From the NCBI GenBank assembly GCA_035578135.1, contig JAQJVK010000003.1, forward strand, positions 2,417,791 to 2,481,790: a stretch of 64,000 nt of DNA, read 5' to 3'. This DNA is from Flexamia atlantica. Taxonomy: Eukaryota; Arthropoda; Insecta; Hemiptera; Cicadellidae. Shown here piece after piece: positions 12,691 through 23,389 of the stretch (the stretch's first letter is position 1; every line of letters begins with the position of its first letter). The translations under genes and the position numbers were made by a program. Under the pieces are notes generated by a model, which was not told the origin of the DNA, made no database searches, and saw only the letters and a program-made list of their open reading frames with translations.

Positions 12691-12781
12691 TGTGATTAAC
12701 ATAAATAGAGGGAAAATATTTATAAAAATTATCAACTGCCCCACCTTGATGTGTGTGTGTGCCCCACAGCATTTACAAGCT

Positions 12782-15700
12782 GCATTGTGTTACAGAGTTG
12801 AAGGAGGAGTACAGAGGCGGCCTGACACTGACGTGGTGTGTTGTGTTACAGAGTTGAAGGTGGAGTACAGAGGCGGCCTGACACTGACGTGGTGTGTTGT
12901 GTTACAGAGTTGAAGGTGGAGTACAGAGGAGGCCTGACACTGACGTGGTGTGTTGTGTTACAGAGTTGAAGGTGGAGTACAGAGGCGGCCTGACACTGAC
13001 GTGGTGTGTTGTGTTACAGAGTTGAAGGTGGAGTACAGAGGCGGCCTGACACTGACGTGGTGTGTTGTGTTACAGAGTTGAAGGTGTAGTACAGAGGCGG
13101 CCTGACACTGACGTGGTGTGTTGTGTTACAGAGTTGAAGGTGGAGTACAGCGGAGGCCTGACACTGACGTGGTGTGTTGTGTTACAGAGTTGAAGGTGGA
13201 GTACAGAGGCGGCCTGACACTGACGTGGTGTGTTGTGTTACAGAGTTGAAGGTGGAGTACAGAGGCGGCCTGACACTGACGTGGTGTGTTGTGTTACAGA
13301 GTTGAAGGTGGAGTACAGAGGAGGCCTGACACTGACGTGGTGTGTTGTGTTACAGAGTTGAAGGTGGAGTACAGCGGAGGCCTGACACTGACGTGGTGTG
13401 TTCTGTTACAGAGTTGAAGGTGGAGTACAGAGGCGGCCTGACACTGACGTGGTGTGTTGTGTTACAGAGTTGAAGGTGTAGTACAGAGGCGGCCTGACAC
13501 TGACGTGGTGTGTTGTGTTACAGAGTTGAAGGTGGAGTACAGCGGAGGCCTGACACTGACGTGGTGTGTTGTGTTACAGAGTTGAAGGTGGAGTACAGAG
13601 GCGGCCTGACACTGACGTGGTGTGTTGTGTTACAGAGTTGAAGGTGGAGTACAGAGGCGGCCTGACACTGACGTGGTGTGTTGTGTTACAGAGTTGAAGG
13701 TGGAGTACAGAGGAGGCCTGACACTGACGTGGTGTGTTGTGTTACAGAGTTGAAGGTGGAGTACAGCGGAGGCCTGACACTGACGTGGTGTGTTGTGTTA
13801 CAGAGTTGAAGGTGGAGTACAGAGGCGGCCTGACACTGACGTGGTGTGTTGTGTTACAGAGTTGAAGGTGTAGTACAGAGGCGGCCTGACACTGACGTGG
13901 TGTGTTGTGTTACAGAGTTGAAGGTGGAGTACAGCGGAGGCCTGACACTGACGTGGTGTGTTGTGTTACAGAGTTGAAGGTGGAGTACAGAGGCGGCCTG
14001 ACACTGACGTGGTGTGTTGTGTTACAGAGTTGAAGGTGGAGTACAGAGGCGGCCTGACACTGACGTGGTGTGTTGTGTTACAGAGTTGAAGGTGGAGTAC
14101 AGAGGAGGCCTGACACTGACGTGGTGTGTTGTGTTACAGAGTTGAAGGTGGAGTACAGCGGAGGCCTGACACTGACGTGGTGTGTTGTGTTACAGAGTTG
14201 AAGGTGGAGTACAGCAGAGGCCTGACACTGACGTGGTGTGTTGTGTTACAGAGTTGAAGGTGGAGTACAGAGGAGGCCTGACACTGACGTGGTGTGTTGT
14301 GTTACAGAGTTGAAGGTGGAGTACAGAGGCGGCCTGACACTGACGTGGTGTGTTGTGTTACAGAGTTGAAGGTGGAGTACAGAGGAGGCCTGACACTGAC
14401 GTGGTGTGTTGTGTTACAGAGTTGAAGGTGGAGTACAGAGGAGGCCTGACACTGACGTGGTGTGTTGTGTTACAGAGTTGAAGGTGGAGTACAGAGGAGG
14501 CCTGACACTGACGTGGTGTGTTGTGTTACAGAGTTGAAGGTGGAGTACAGAGGCGGCCTGACACTGACGTGGTGTGTTGTGTTACAGAGTTGAAGGTGGA
14601 GTACAGAGGCGGCCTGACACTGACGTGGTGTGTTGTGTTACAGAGTTGAAGGTGGAGTACAGAGGCGGCCTGACACTGACGTGGTGTGTTGTGTTACAGA
14701 GTTGAAGGTGGAGTACAGCAGAGGCCTGACACTGACGTGGTGTGTTGTGTTACAGAGTTGAAGGTGGAGTACAGAGGAGGCCTGACACTGACGTGGTGTG
14801 TTGTGTTACAGAGTTGAAGGTGGAGTACAGAGGCGGCCTGACACTGACGTGGTGTGTTGTGTTACAGAGTTGAAGGTGGAGTACAGTAGAGGCCTGACAC
14901 TGACGTGGTGTGTTGTGTTACAGAGTTGAAGGTGGAGTACAGTAGAGGCCTGACACTGACGTGGTGTGTTGTGTTACAGAGTTGAAGGTGGAGTACAGCG
15001 GAGGCCTGACACTGACGTGGTGTGTTGTGTTACAGAGTTGAAGGTGGAGTACAGAGGAGGCCTGACACTGACGTGGTGTGTTGTGTTACAGAGTTGAAGG
15101 TGGAGTACAGAGGAGGCCTGACACTGACGTGGTGTGTTGTGTTACAGAGTTGAAGGTGGAGTACAGAGGCGGCCTGACACTGACATGGTGTGTTGTGTTA
15201 CAGAGTTGAAGGTGGAGTACAGAGGAGGCCTGACACTGACGTGGTGTGTTGTGTTACAGAGTTGAAGGTGGAGTACAGAGGAGGCCTGACACTGACGTGG
15301 TGTGTTGTGTTACAGAGTTGAAGGTGGAGTACAGAGGCGGCCTGACACTGACATGGTGTGTTGTGTTACAGAGTTGAAGGTGGAGTACAGCGGAGGCCTG
15401 ACACTGACGTGGTGTGTTGTGTTACAGAGTTGAAGGTGGAGTACAGAGGAGGCCTGACACTGACGTGGTGTGTTGTGTTACAGAGTTGAAGGTGGAGTAC
15501 AGAGGAGGCCTGACACTGACGTGGTGTGTTGTGTTACAGAGTTGAAGGTGGAGTACAGAGGCGGCCTGACACTGACGTGGTGTGTTGTGTTACAGAGTTG
15601 AAGGTGGAGTACAGCGGAGGCCTGACACTGACATGGTGTGTTGTGTTACAGAGTTGAAGGTGGAGTACAGAGGCGGCCTGACACTGACGTGGTGTGTTGT

Positions 15701-15792
15701 GTTACAGAGTTGAAGGTGGAGTACAGAGGCGGCCTGACACTGACGTGGTGTGTTGTGTTACAGAGTTGAAGGTGGAGTACAGAGGCGGCCTG
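12782..15792 (+). repeat. MCU array 1: 54 x 56-bp units of intron end plus exon start
   Basis: Each unit is 27 nt of intron tail (ACACTGACGTGGTGTGTTGT then GTTACAG) and 29 nt equal to the start of the MCU exon at 15764 (AGTTGAAGGTGGAGTACAGA then GGCGGCCTG). Exon-start positions run from 12796 to 15764; the difference is 2968 = 53 x 56, so there is no net length change over 54 units. Only the last unit continues into the complete exon. Variants differ by 1-3 bases (for example GGTGTAGTAC, CAGCGGAGG, CAGAGGAGG, CAGTAGAGG). Confidence 0.97.
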
Positions 15793-15934
15793 CCTCAGGT
15801 GACGGTGCCCCTGCCCTCCAGAAGAGAGCTCTGCCGCTTCACCCTGAGGCCAATCAGTAACACGGTCGGAGACTTCCTCAACATGCTGAGAGACGAGGAT
15901 AAGGGCATCGACCGAGTCGCCATCTCCACCAAAG
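15764..15934 (+). CDS. Mitochondrial calcium uniporter, exon a (N-terminal domain, first part)
   Basis: MCU forms the Ca2+-selective pore of the inner mitochondrial membrane. This 171-nt exon begins after TGTGTTACAG with two bases completing a codon and reads LKVEYRGGLPQVTVPLPSRR, then a segment ending in DKGIDRVAISTK. That matches the start of the matrix N-terminal domain of animal MCU. It ends in phase 1 at AAAG/GTCGAT, a weak donor, and joins in frame to the exon at 19720. Its first 29 nt are the unit repeated 53 more times upstream. The exon carrying the mitochondrial presequence is not found in the window. Confidence 0.93.
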
Positions 15935-15949
15935 GTCGATAAGTCCTGT

Positions 15950-16940
15950 TTTTAGTGTTTTTTCTTAATAAAATTGCTAGGGATTTTTTTCAGGGAGGGA
16001 GTTGGTAGTATGGGTTGCTTTGACCCACAGAAAAACCCAGTAGGGTATTTAAGCCATTATTTTGTCTTTTTATAAGATCGCCAGAAAAAGAAGCATCACC
16101 TGTAGTATCCCTGTGGCCCTAAGCCTTTAGCAGATCAATACAAGGAAAGCAAAAGAAAAAAAGAAAAGGTGGATTGATTACAGTAGGTTCGGCCAAGCTT
16201 AGACTGGGTGGGCAGAGTCACCTTTATTCAATGGATGCAGGAATAGGTGGCCTCAAAAGATGGCTGGTCCTCATCTTGGTCGCCAATATACCCCAGCCCA
16301 CCCTGCCATCAAGCCTAACCTCCCCTAGTAGGGAACTGAAATTGTTTGGTGAATTTGGATTTAAATCTAAATCAAATCTTGGAAAGATTTGCCATATTTA
16401 CGGTCCCAGCTGTTTGCCACCAAACTTTGACTTAGGTATCACCAGTCATAGACTCAAGGTGTCTTAAAACTGGCGTTCCAGGATATTACATTGCAACGCT
16501 GCAGTGCACATTGGCAGACCCTGTGATCACTTTTCTTGGCACCACCTGGAAAGTTTTGGACCTGTTAAGATTTTTAAGTCACGCTTTACTTATGAAGAAA
16601 CCATTTAGTTGTAACCCCACCCGTTCCCCCAATCACTGCTTCTAATGATGGTCCAAATGCGATCCCAGTCCATATTATCATCCACTTATCCAAAACCATC
16701 ACTCTAGCTCCATAGAAACCCAAGCAGCCTCACAAAGCCTGTTGTATGGATAAGGTCGATGCATCTTTATCCTCTGTAAATTATTGCTTCAATGAGGCGT
16801 TTCCCATCAAGAAATTAAAGGTTTGCTCTAAAGGATTTGCTCAAAGGTTTGCCTCTCGTTTCTTGTTAAAAATTAAAATCTGTTCCAGTCCAATCTCATC
16901 TATATATGACTTTAGAAGGTGAGATCTCCTAACTATTCCC
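15950..16940. other. Intron sequence without clear content
   Basis: The first part of the MCU intron has moderately GC-rich, unidentified sequence (about 16170-16560) that does not contain a supported exon and may be old transposon debris. Confidence 0.4.
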
Positions 16941-16953
16941 CAACACTACACCA

Positions 16954-17100
16954 CTTTTTTCGAAAACGAAACGTTTTATTCTGGAATTAAGTTATTCAAC
17001 TACCTCCCATCCCACCTGAAATCTATGTCTGATCCAGTCATCTTTTTAATAGGCTTCTGAGGACCTTTCTGATTCGGAAAGAGTTTTACACTGTATCTGA
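16954..17100 (+). mobile_element. Fragment of a non-LTR retrotransposon 3' end
   Basis: In the MCU intron, a degenerate reading LFNYLPSHLKS followed by a frameshifted KSFTLY-like piece is the usual C-terminal end of Jockey/CR1-type LINE ORF2 proteins. No intact frame remains. Confidence 0.6.
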
Positions 17101-18730
17101 GTATTTAAATAATTAAGTAGTTTATTTTACAAAATTACAGAAACTTATACATTTATGTTAAAAATTACAGTAAATTTTAAAATAATCGGATCCGTGCTCC
17201 ATCTTCGAATTCTTTCGCAGACCTCCACTTTTTTCTTGCTCTTCTGAGGCATATGCTTGTGGCTCTCAGAATTGCACATGTTATTCTTATCCTAATCCAG
17301 TTCATTACCACAATATAAGGCTTCTTCCATTTTTCCGACAGTCTTTCCCCCATTACTGTTAATAAAATTTGAAATTCCTTACCTAAATTTCCATCTACTG
17401 GTGTTATCAGTTTAAATGATATGAGTTAGTTTTAGTTACCACAGTCAATTTTTCTTTACATAATATACTATTGTACTTAGCTACTTTGTTTGTATTTAAT
17501 GTTCTGTGAAGATTTATTTTGTGATGTTTGGCAATGTTGTACACAGTCGGAAGGCAGTAAATGATTGATTGGTCGGAAGGGGTCTTGTGATTGATTTGGC
17601 GTAGCCTATTACTGTAGACTTAAATGGCTGAATAAATCGTTGAATTATTGAATGATATTGTATTTAAAAAGATACATCTAGGTATGAATATAAAATGGTT
17701 TAATTATTTTCCATATTTTAGTTTCTCTTAAAACGATGGGAATAAATCATTATACTATGAAAATCCTTCTGTATTAATACAATGAAGAGGAATAAATTAT
17801 AACACAAATGTGAATCATAGAAAAATTAAATTTAAATTATTTCCAATTTTATTTTTATAAAAATAAATGCTATTGTTTGCAAATCCCTCTTCAAACCTAC
17901 ATTTCTTACATCTGGTGTTCAACAATAAAACTCCTTAATAGTTACTTTATAGAGGAAAATTAGCCCTGGTAATTATTCTGCAAAAGGCAACGTACTATAA
18001 AATATGTAAAACAACACTAAAAAATATGACAAGGAAATACTTATAGTAACTACTAATAAGTTATCTAAGAATACTTAAACTAAGAACAGGCATTAAACTT
18101 CTTGTTATTTAAGAAATATTTGCCATTAATTCATCTTTAATTGCACAGAAAAATTCAAATTTAAATTTTTACATGTTTTACAGTCTGTTAGTTGTATTTA
18201 AGCTAATCAAAGGCTGTAACTAACTTTGTATATTTTTCTCTCCCTAAATAAACTTATAACTAGGTAAATAATTTTATATTAAAAACTCACATTTTTAAAT
18301 TATTTTATTAAATTCAAGTAACTTTTATGAAAATAAAGATAATTTTATTCCATTTCCTCTTGGAAGTCAGATAAAGACATCATTAACTTGGTCCAATATT
18401 AACTTTCCGCCCTAACTACCCACTCCACAGTTCTGGCCCCTGCATCTTTCATATTTGCATTTACATTGTGAAATAAATTATTCATACCTCTCTGCATTTT
18501 GGGGAATCTTTGTAATCAAACTTCTATATAGTTTATTAAATTTATTTGACACATTTGAATTATAATAAATACTCTTTATTTATGATAATTATTGTTAATA
18601 TCCAAAAAATAATTTCTTGATTAGCATGATATGTTGTATTCACTGAATTTAAATAAAAAATGTTTTACAACACTTAAAAATATATTAACACATATGCTGT
18701 AATTATAAGTGTTACCAAATGATACCAGAT

Positions 18731-18961
18731 GGAGATGATAATTATACAAAAATGGTGGAAAATGGCGAACGATTTCGATTGGCCACACCAATCATCATCA
18801 GGCCCAATGAGAGACTGTTTCCGACAGAAATCCCGGTATGCAATGGGATAAAAGGACGGACGCCATAATGGATCTGCCAGTCTAGTTGGGCCTGATGATG
18901 ATTGGTGTGACCAATCGAAATCGATCGCTATTTTCCACCATTTGTATATATTTATCATCTT
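18731..18961. mobile_element. Inverted-repeat MITE-like element
   Basis: Arms of about 65 bp (18731-18806 and 18888-18961) are nearly exact reverse complements, including GGCCTGATGATGATTGGTGT and its complement. They enclose a spacer of about 80 bp. No coding capacity. It sits in the MCU intron. Confidence 0.8.
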
Positions 18962-19719
18962 GAATAATAATACAGTATAAGTGAAGATATATTTTTAAGT
19001 CTTGTACAACGTTTCTTATTTACATCTAGTAAATATCTGAGTTATTTTGTGCGGTATTAATAATCGTTATTAATCTTTTAGAGTACAAGGTGCAACAGCA
19101 CAATTTAAAGATTGATATGAAAGTAGATTATTTTGTGGTGTCTGCAAAATCAAAAAATGTTCAAACCACAGAAAAGAATCAAACAGAGCTCGCTTTTAAA
19201 TGGGTCTTCCATTACGCCCAAGTGCTATTTACAGTTGAATCCAGTTGCAGTCACAGTTAAGTTACTAGTTACTAGGAATATTCAGTTACTAGTTACAGTT
19301 AAGTTAAATTAGGAGGGTGCTGCTCTCTTGTGGTGTTAATGGTGAACTAAGTCCTCGACACCCGCTGGCCAGCGCTTGACATCCACTGAGCTCAACATTA
19401 CAAGATACCTCTGTTTGATTTTTCTTTGTGATCAAACATAAATCTCACCTTTCAATCAATCTTTTTTTAATTATCTTCAAGATCATGGCTTTTGACCGAA
19501 CAACCTTTTATATTATGTTAAGTGTCTTTTGCTATTTAAATTTATACACTACCATTTTATCACAATACTCATTCTGGTACAGTAATTACAAAAATGTAAT
19601 CCAAAAATTAATCTTTAAAATTTCTATTCAAAAATTATTTTTCAAAATAGCAAGATTATTAGGTTTTAGGGAATTATTTTTATTATTCATGCAAAGTTTT
19701 TGTTTTACTGTCAAAGCAG

Positions 19720-19841
19720 AAGGTGTTCGAATAGCGTCTTCCAACTCTATAGAATCTCTCATGGAAGAGGACTTCAAGCTGTTAGTCAATGATAAAGAAT
19801 TTCTCGTCCAAACACCAGAGTTTAAAGAAAAACTTACCAAG
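19720..19841 (+). CDS. Mitochondrial calcium uniporter, exon b (N-terminal domain, second part)
   Basis: A 122-nt exon after GTCAAAGCAG. Its first two bases complete a Glu codon, then GVRIASSNSIESLMEEDFKL follows and the exon ends with EKLTK at AAG/GTAAAT in phase 0. GVRIAS and the following DDF-like segment are conserved in animal MCU N-terminal domains. Sequence upstream of 19720 is open by chance and is intron. Confidence 0.93.
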
Positions 19842-20196
19842 GTAAATATGAAGTGAAATATTTCGTCAATAGTAATGTTATAAGGCAGTGAGCAGCCTTA
19901 TAACATAAGTGTGAATTACTGCTTAAACTTTCATATATCTTATTCAACACAACTACTTAAGGCTGTTTAGAGTTACTGAAAGTTTTTCTATAAAATCAGT
20001 AACAATAAAAAATTACTGTAGACAGATGTAAGTAGGAGTATGGATTGTATTTTATTTGTATTTGATGTACCATCTTCTTGATATTGTGTAAAAGGCTTTA
20101 CAACTAATTTTATAGATTTTTAAAATAATTTAGATTTTTGTTTGTTAAATGTTTACTGATACACTTTCTATGTCATCAATAAAACTTTGTTTTTAG

Positions 20197-20352
20197 GTTG
20201 ACGAAAGCTTTGCAATTTCTAAGCCTAAGAGAAATTACTGGCAAACGCTTTTCGACCAAACGGTAAATTATGTTAGTGAAACTTTATCTTCTTTCGGCTT
20301 GAATTTCGGAACGAGCGAAACGAAAGCGTTGACGGTAGTAGGGGAGGAGAAG
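20197..20352 (+). CDS. Mitochondrial calcium uniporter, probable optional exon c
   Basis: An open 156-nt segment between a good acceptor (TTTGTTTTTAG) and donor (GAGAAG/GTGAGC), phase 0 at both ends, giving 52 codons that begin VDESFAISKPKRNYWQTLFD. The family normally passes from the N-terminal domain straight to the DVRxLVNQLYEAL helix, encoded here by the next exon. I therefore read it as a symmetric cassette that can be included or skipped without frame change. It may be insect- or lineage-specific. Confidence 0.6.
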
Positions 20353-20424
20353 GTGAGCGGAGTGGCGTCTTTTTATTTTTATGGTGGTTAGAAGTGGCTG
20401 CAAAACATACTTGTCATTCTGCTA

Positions 20425-20758
20425 CAGTAGACTCCCCCTTATCCGGACATCTCGAGACCAAGGCCCTTTCGGATAACGGGTTTTCCGGTTAAACCGACCA
20501 TCTTTAAAACACATAAAGTTAACTCTAATGCGTACTGTATAAGACAATACAATTATTTTCAGACTTTTTTCACTGGTCTATAATCTTTCTCACGAGGACC
20601 ATGAATTGTCATAATTGTCCATCTCCTGCCCGTCATGCCCTGTTAAACCGATCATGTGGATAAAAAACGACCAGTTAAAAAGATGTCACTTCCGTGGGGT
20701 GTAGTCTGGTGAAACAGATGTCTGGTTAAAAGGTGTCCATGTAAGAGTGAGTCTACTG
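20425..20758. mobile_element. Tigger/pogo-like MITE (TIR CAGTAGACTC)
   Basis: Ends are CAGTAGACTCCCCCTTATCC and, inverted, GAGTGAGTCTACTG, with TA before the left end. The internal words TTATCCGGAC and CGGATAACGGG are typical of pogo/Tigger-derived elements and are shared with the element at 60815-61147. Length is 334 bp and it is non-coding. Confidence 0.75.
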
Positions 20759-22383
20759 AATGTAAATTCGATTCCTTTCCGATTTCATTGATTGGTTTCA
20801 TAACATTTTGTCTTGTACAACAATGGTTTTGTAGTGTTAAAATGCCACATTATATACTGTCCTCACTCTTGTTGTATATCATTGTTTAATTATTCAATCT
20901 TTAACTATTCAATCTTTGTAACTTTAATCATTTTGTCTCGCTCATCTTAAATATCAATGTCATCTAAGACAATATTGGAAAAAATACACATTCTATATCG
21001 TATTTCCAAAATCCTTACAACGTAATATGGTAAATTATTACCTCAGTAGGTTTCGTAGTTTTTGCAGCCACTTCTCCCGGCAATCGAGCCAAGTGCATGG
21101 CCATTTGTGTTTTCTGCACTTGATTGCTGTGACTGTCGCGTGCCAAGCTTTCCTCCTATAACCTTCTCCTCTTCTAATAATTGATTGGTTTTTTTGTTAT
21201 TCCGCTTTAATTAAAAGTATTTTATCTTTTGTACATCTGCTGGACACTTTAGGATCCGATCAGCTTGTTAAAAATGTATGGGTAAACTAAATCTTTGATG
21301 GTTCGACACCCCATTTTCTTTGTTATGGTATGAGACAAGAACGCGAAACGGTAGCCAAGATGAAACCAGAACCATGACGACTTTCCAGAAAGTAATCGCT
21401 GCTCATGCGTTGCTCGAGAAGTAGCCACGAAAGCACAAAATGTATACATCAACAGAAAAAAGACATTGTTGTATTATAATATAATACAACAATATATTAT
21501 AATAGTAATGCCTTGATACAATCAAGATCATACCCACTTACAATATCTTCATTCATAATGTTAGGGCCATACACTGGCTGGAATTCAGGATGAATTTCAG
21601 TTGCTAAATTTTGGTTGGATTTTTGTGTTTTTGAAAAACAAAATCATATTAGTGAAGCCCACAAAACTTTTAGGGAACTTTTAGCCAACTTTTGTATCTC
21701 AGATGTATTCTACTCTGTCTACCATACTCTGTCTAATATAGATCATTATTGTACAAATGATCAGGTAGTTGTCTTTGATGAAGTCTCTTTCAACCACCAT
21801 TTGAAATAATTGGCTTGTCTTTGTATGTTGAACTACGTGGAGGAATGTTATCTTCAAATCCATATTTCTAGCCCCTGAGCTGTGTTATCCTATACTCTTA
21901 TATGAGCAATGTTATCTTGCGTACATGTTTGCTTGCTTGCTTGCTAGCCCCTGAGCTGCGTTATGACTAAATTAAATCATGAACTTTACCTTTGTCATAC
22001 AGCTCCTAGTCTGTAACAAATTTTACATCCGTTTTGCCATCAATATGCCACTTTTAGACAGAAACTAAACTTTCAGCCATAAGTTGTCAAAGTTTCGGCT
22101 GCAGATGACTTTTAGTAATCAATGATGGCAAATATCTGCAAAAATAAAAATAAATATATAAAAAGATTAGTTTTTATGTAAGACAGTAAACAGTGTTCCG
22201 AAGTTTCGCCACTCTGCAAGCTGGTACTTTCTGGGATTTCTATGGGGTTTGTTTTTTTTTTAAGTTCTTTAGTATCAGTATTTTTCTCAGTAATACTGAT
22301 TATGTAAAGAACTTGCAGAATAATTATCGATTTACTGCTGTGATGCGATCATCTGTTTATGAAACTTTAATCTATTGTTTCAG

Positions 22384-22530
22384 GAAGAAATCAAGAGGTT
22401 ATCCGACGTCCGATCTTTAGTAAACCAATTGTACGAAGCATTAAATGTAGAAGAACACCAACTAAAGAAGGAACGAGAACTTTTAGCGAAATTGGAAGAA
22501 CTAAAGGTCACCTTAGAACCTTTAGAAAAG
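22384..22530 (+). CDS. Mitochondrial calcium uniporter, exon d (coiled coil 1)
   Basis: A 147-nt phase-0 exon after TTGTTTCAG, reading LSDVRSLVNQLYEALNVEEH and ending LEPLEK at AAG/GTGAGA. It matches the helical segment with the KERELLxKLEELK coiled coil that precedes the first membrane helix in MCU. It joins in phase 0 to the exon at 28028, and also to exon b directly if exon c is skipped. Confidence 0.94.
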
Positions 22531-22740
22531 GTGAGAGAGTTGTAATACATTGTATAACTGCAAGTTATAGGTGTTAACTGATAGACAGATAGTGCAATTT
22601 TATGTGTACTTTTTTCCTAAACTTACAGTATTATTATGTTAGTTTGGTGAAGTTTGGGATCCAGGCGAAGATTGTATTGTATAGGATTAGATTGGAAAAT
22701 CAGCAGGCATTGATGGTGAAGGAATGCTGAACAGTACATA

Positions 22741-22870
22741 TGCTGAACCGAGTCGATAGTTAAGATTTTAAGTGTTTGCCTCATGTGCCAAACGTCACTG
22801 GTTTGATCCCAGCGGCGGGCAACTCCTCTGGCTGGCCTTTGTGACTATTACCGCTATGGTACCTCACTGC
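22741..22870 (+). mobile_element. Degenerate tRNA-derived SINE-like segment
   Basis: TTAAGTGTTTGCC (A-box-like) and GGTTTGATCCC (B-box-like, about 22799) are spaced as in a tRNA head. The rest does not fold as a tRNA. Weak evidence. Confidence 0.35.
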
Positions 22871-23389
22871 CTTTAGATCACCGCAAAGGCTCAAGTAACG
22901 GACAATCGAGGTTTAAAAAACATATATTAAATACATAACACAAAAACTATGAGTTTTCAAAGCTTATTCATCAGTAGTTCATTTGTTTATTAGAAAAAAA
23001 GAACTATTACAGGCAGAGTTTAAAATTTGATTAAGATTACATATATATACTCTTCAAGCAGTACCCAATACAAGCAGTACTAATTAATTTGAACATTTCT
23101 ATAAACATACCTATAAAAGGCAAAGCCCTCACTCACTCACTCACTCCTCACTCATCACTAATCCTCCAAATTCTCCATGCACCTAGAAAGTTGACGTTTG
23201 TTACACTCATTCTTTAGGCACAGAATTTGACAACTAAGCGGTTTTCATTCTTATCTGACTTTAGGATTCTGTCTCGGATCCTCTCAAAGATCCTTATGCC
23301 AGAATGTAAATTGATGAAATGTATGTATTTAAACAGATGTAAAACCAGATTTTGAGACGTTACCAACAGGTCGGCGCTACCAACCGGTT

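Noticed and set aside
12782..15792. Array as repeated micro-exons producing a repeated peptide
   Set aside because: Units are 56 bp, so the frame shifts each time and AGT TGA stops occur; no donor-like site follows the 29-nt exon part.
19428..19719. Additional N-terminal coding sequence before MCU exon b
   Set aside because: Open by chance; a clear acceptor CAAAGCAG lies at 19719, the sequence before it is AT-rich and unlike MCU, and exon a joins in phase at 19720.
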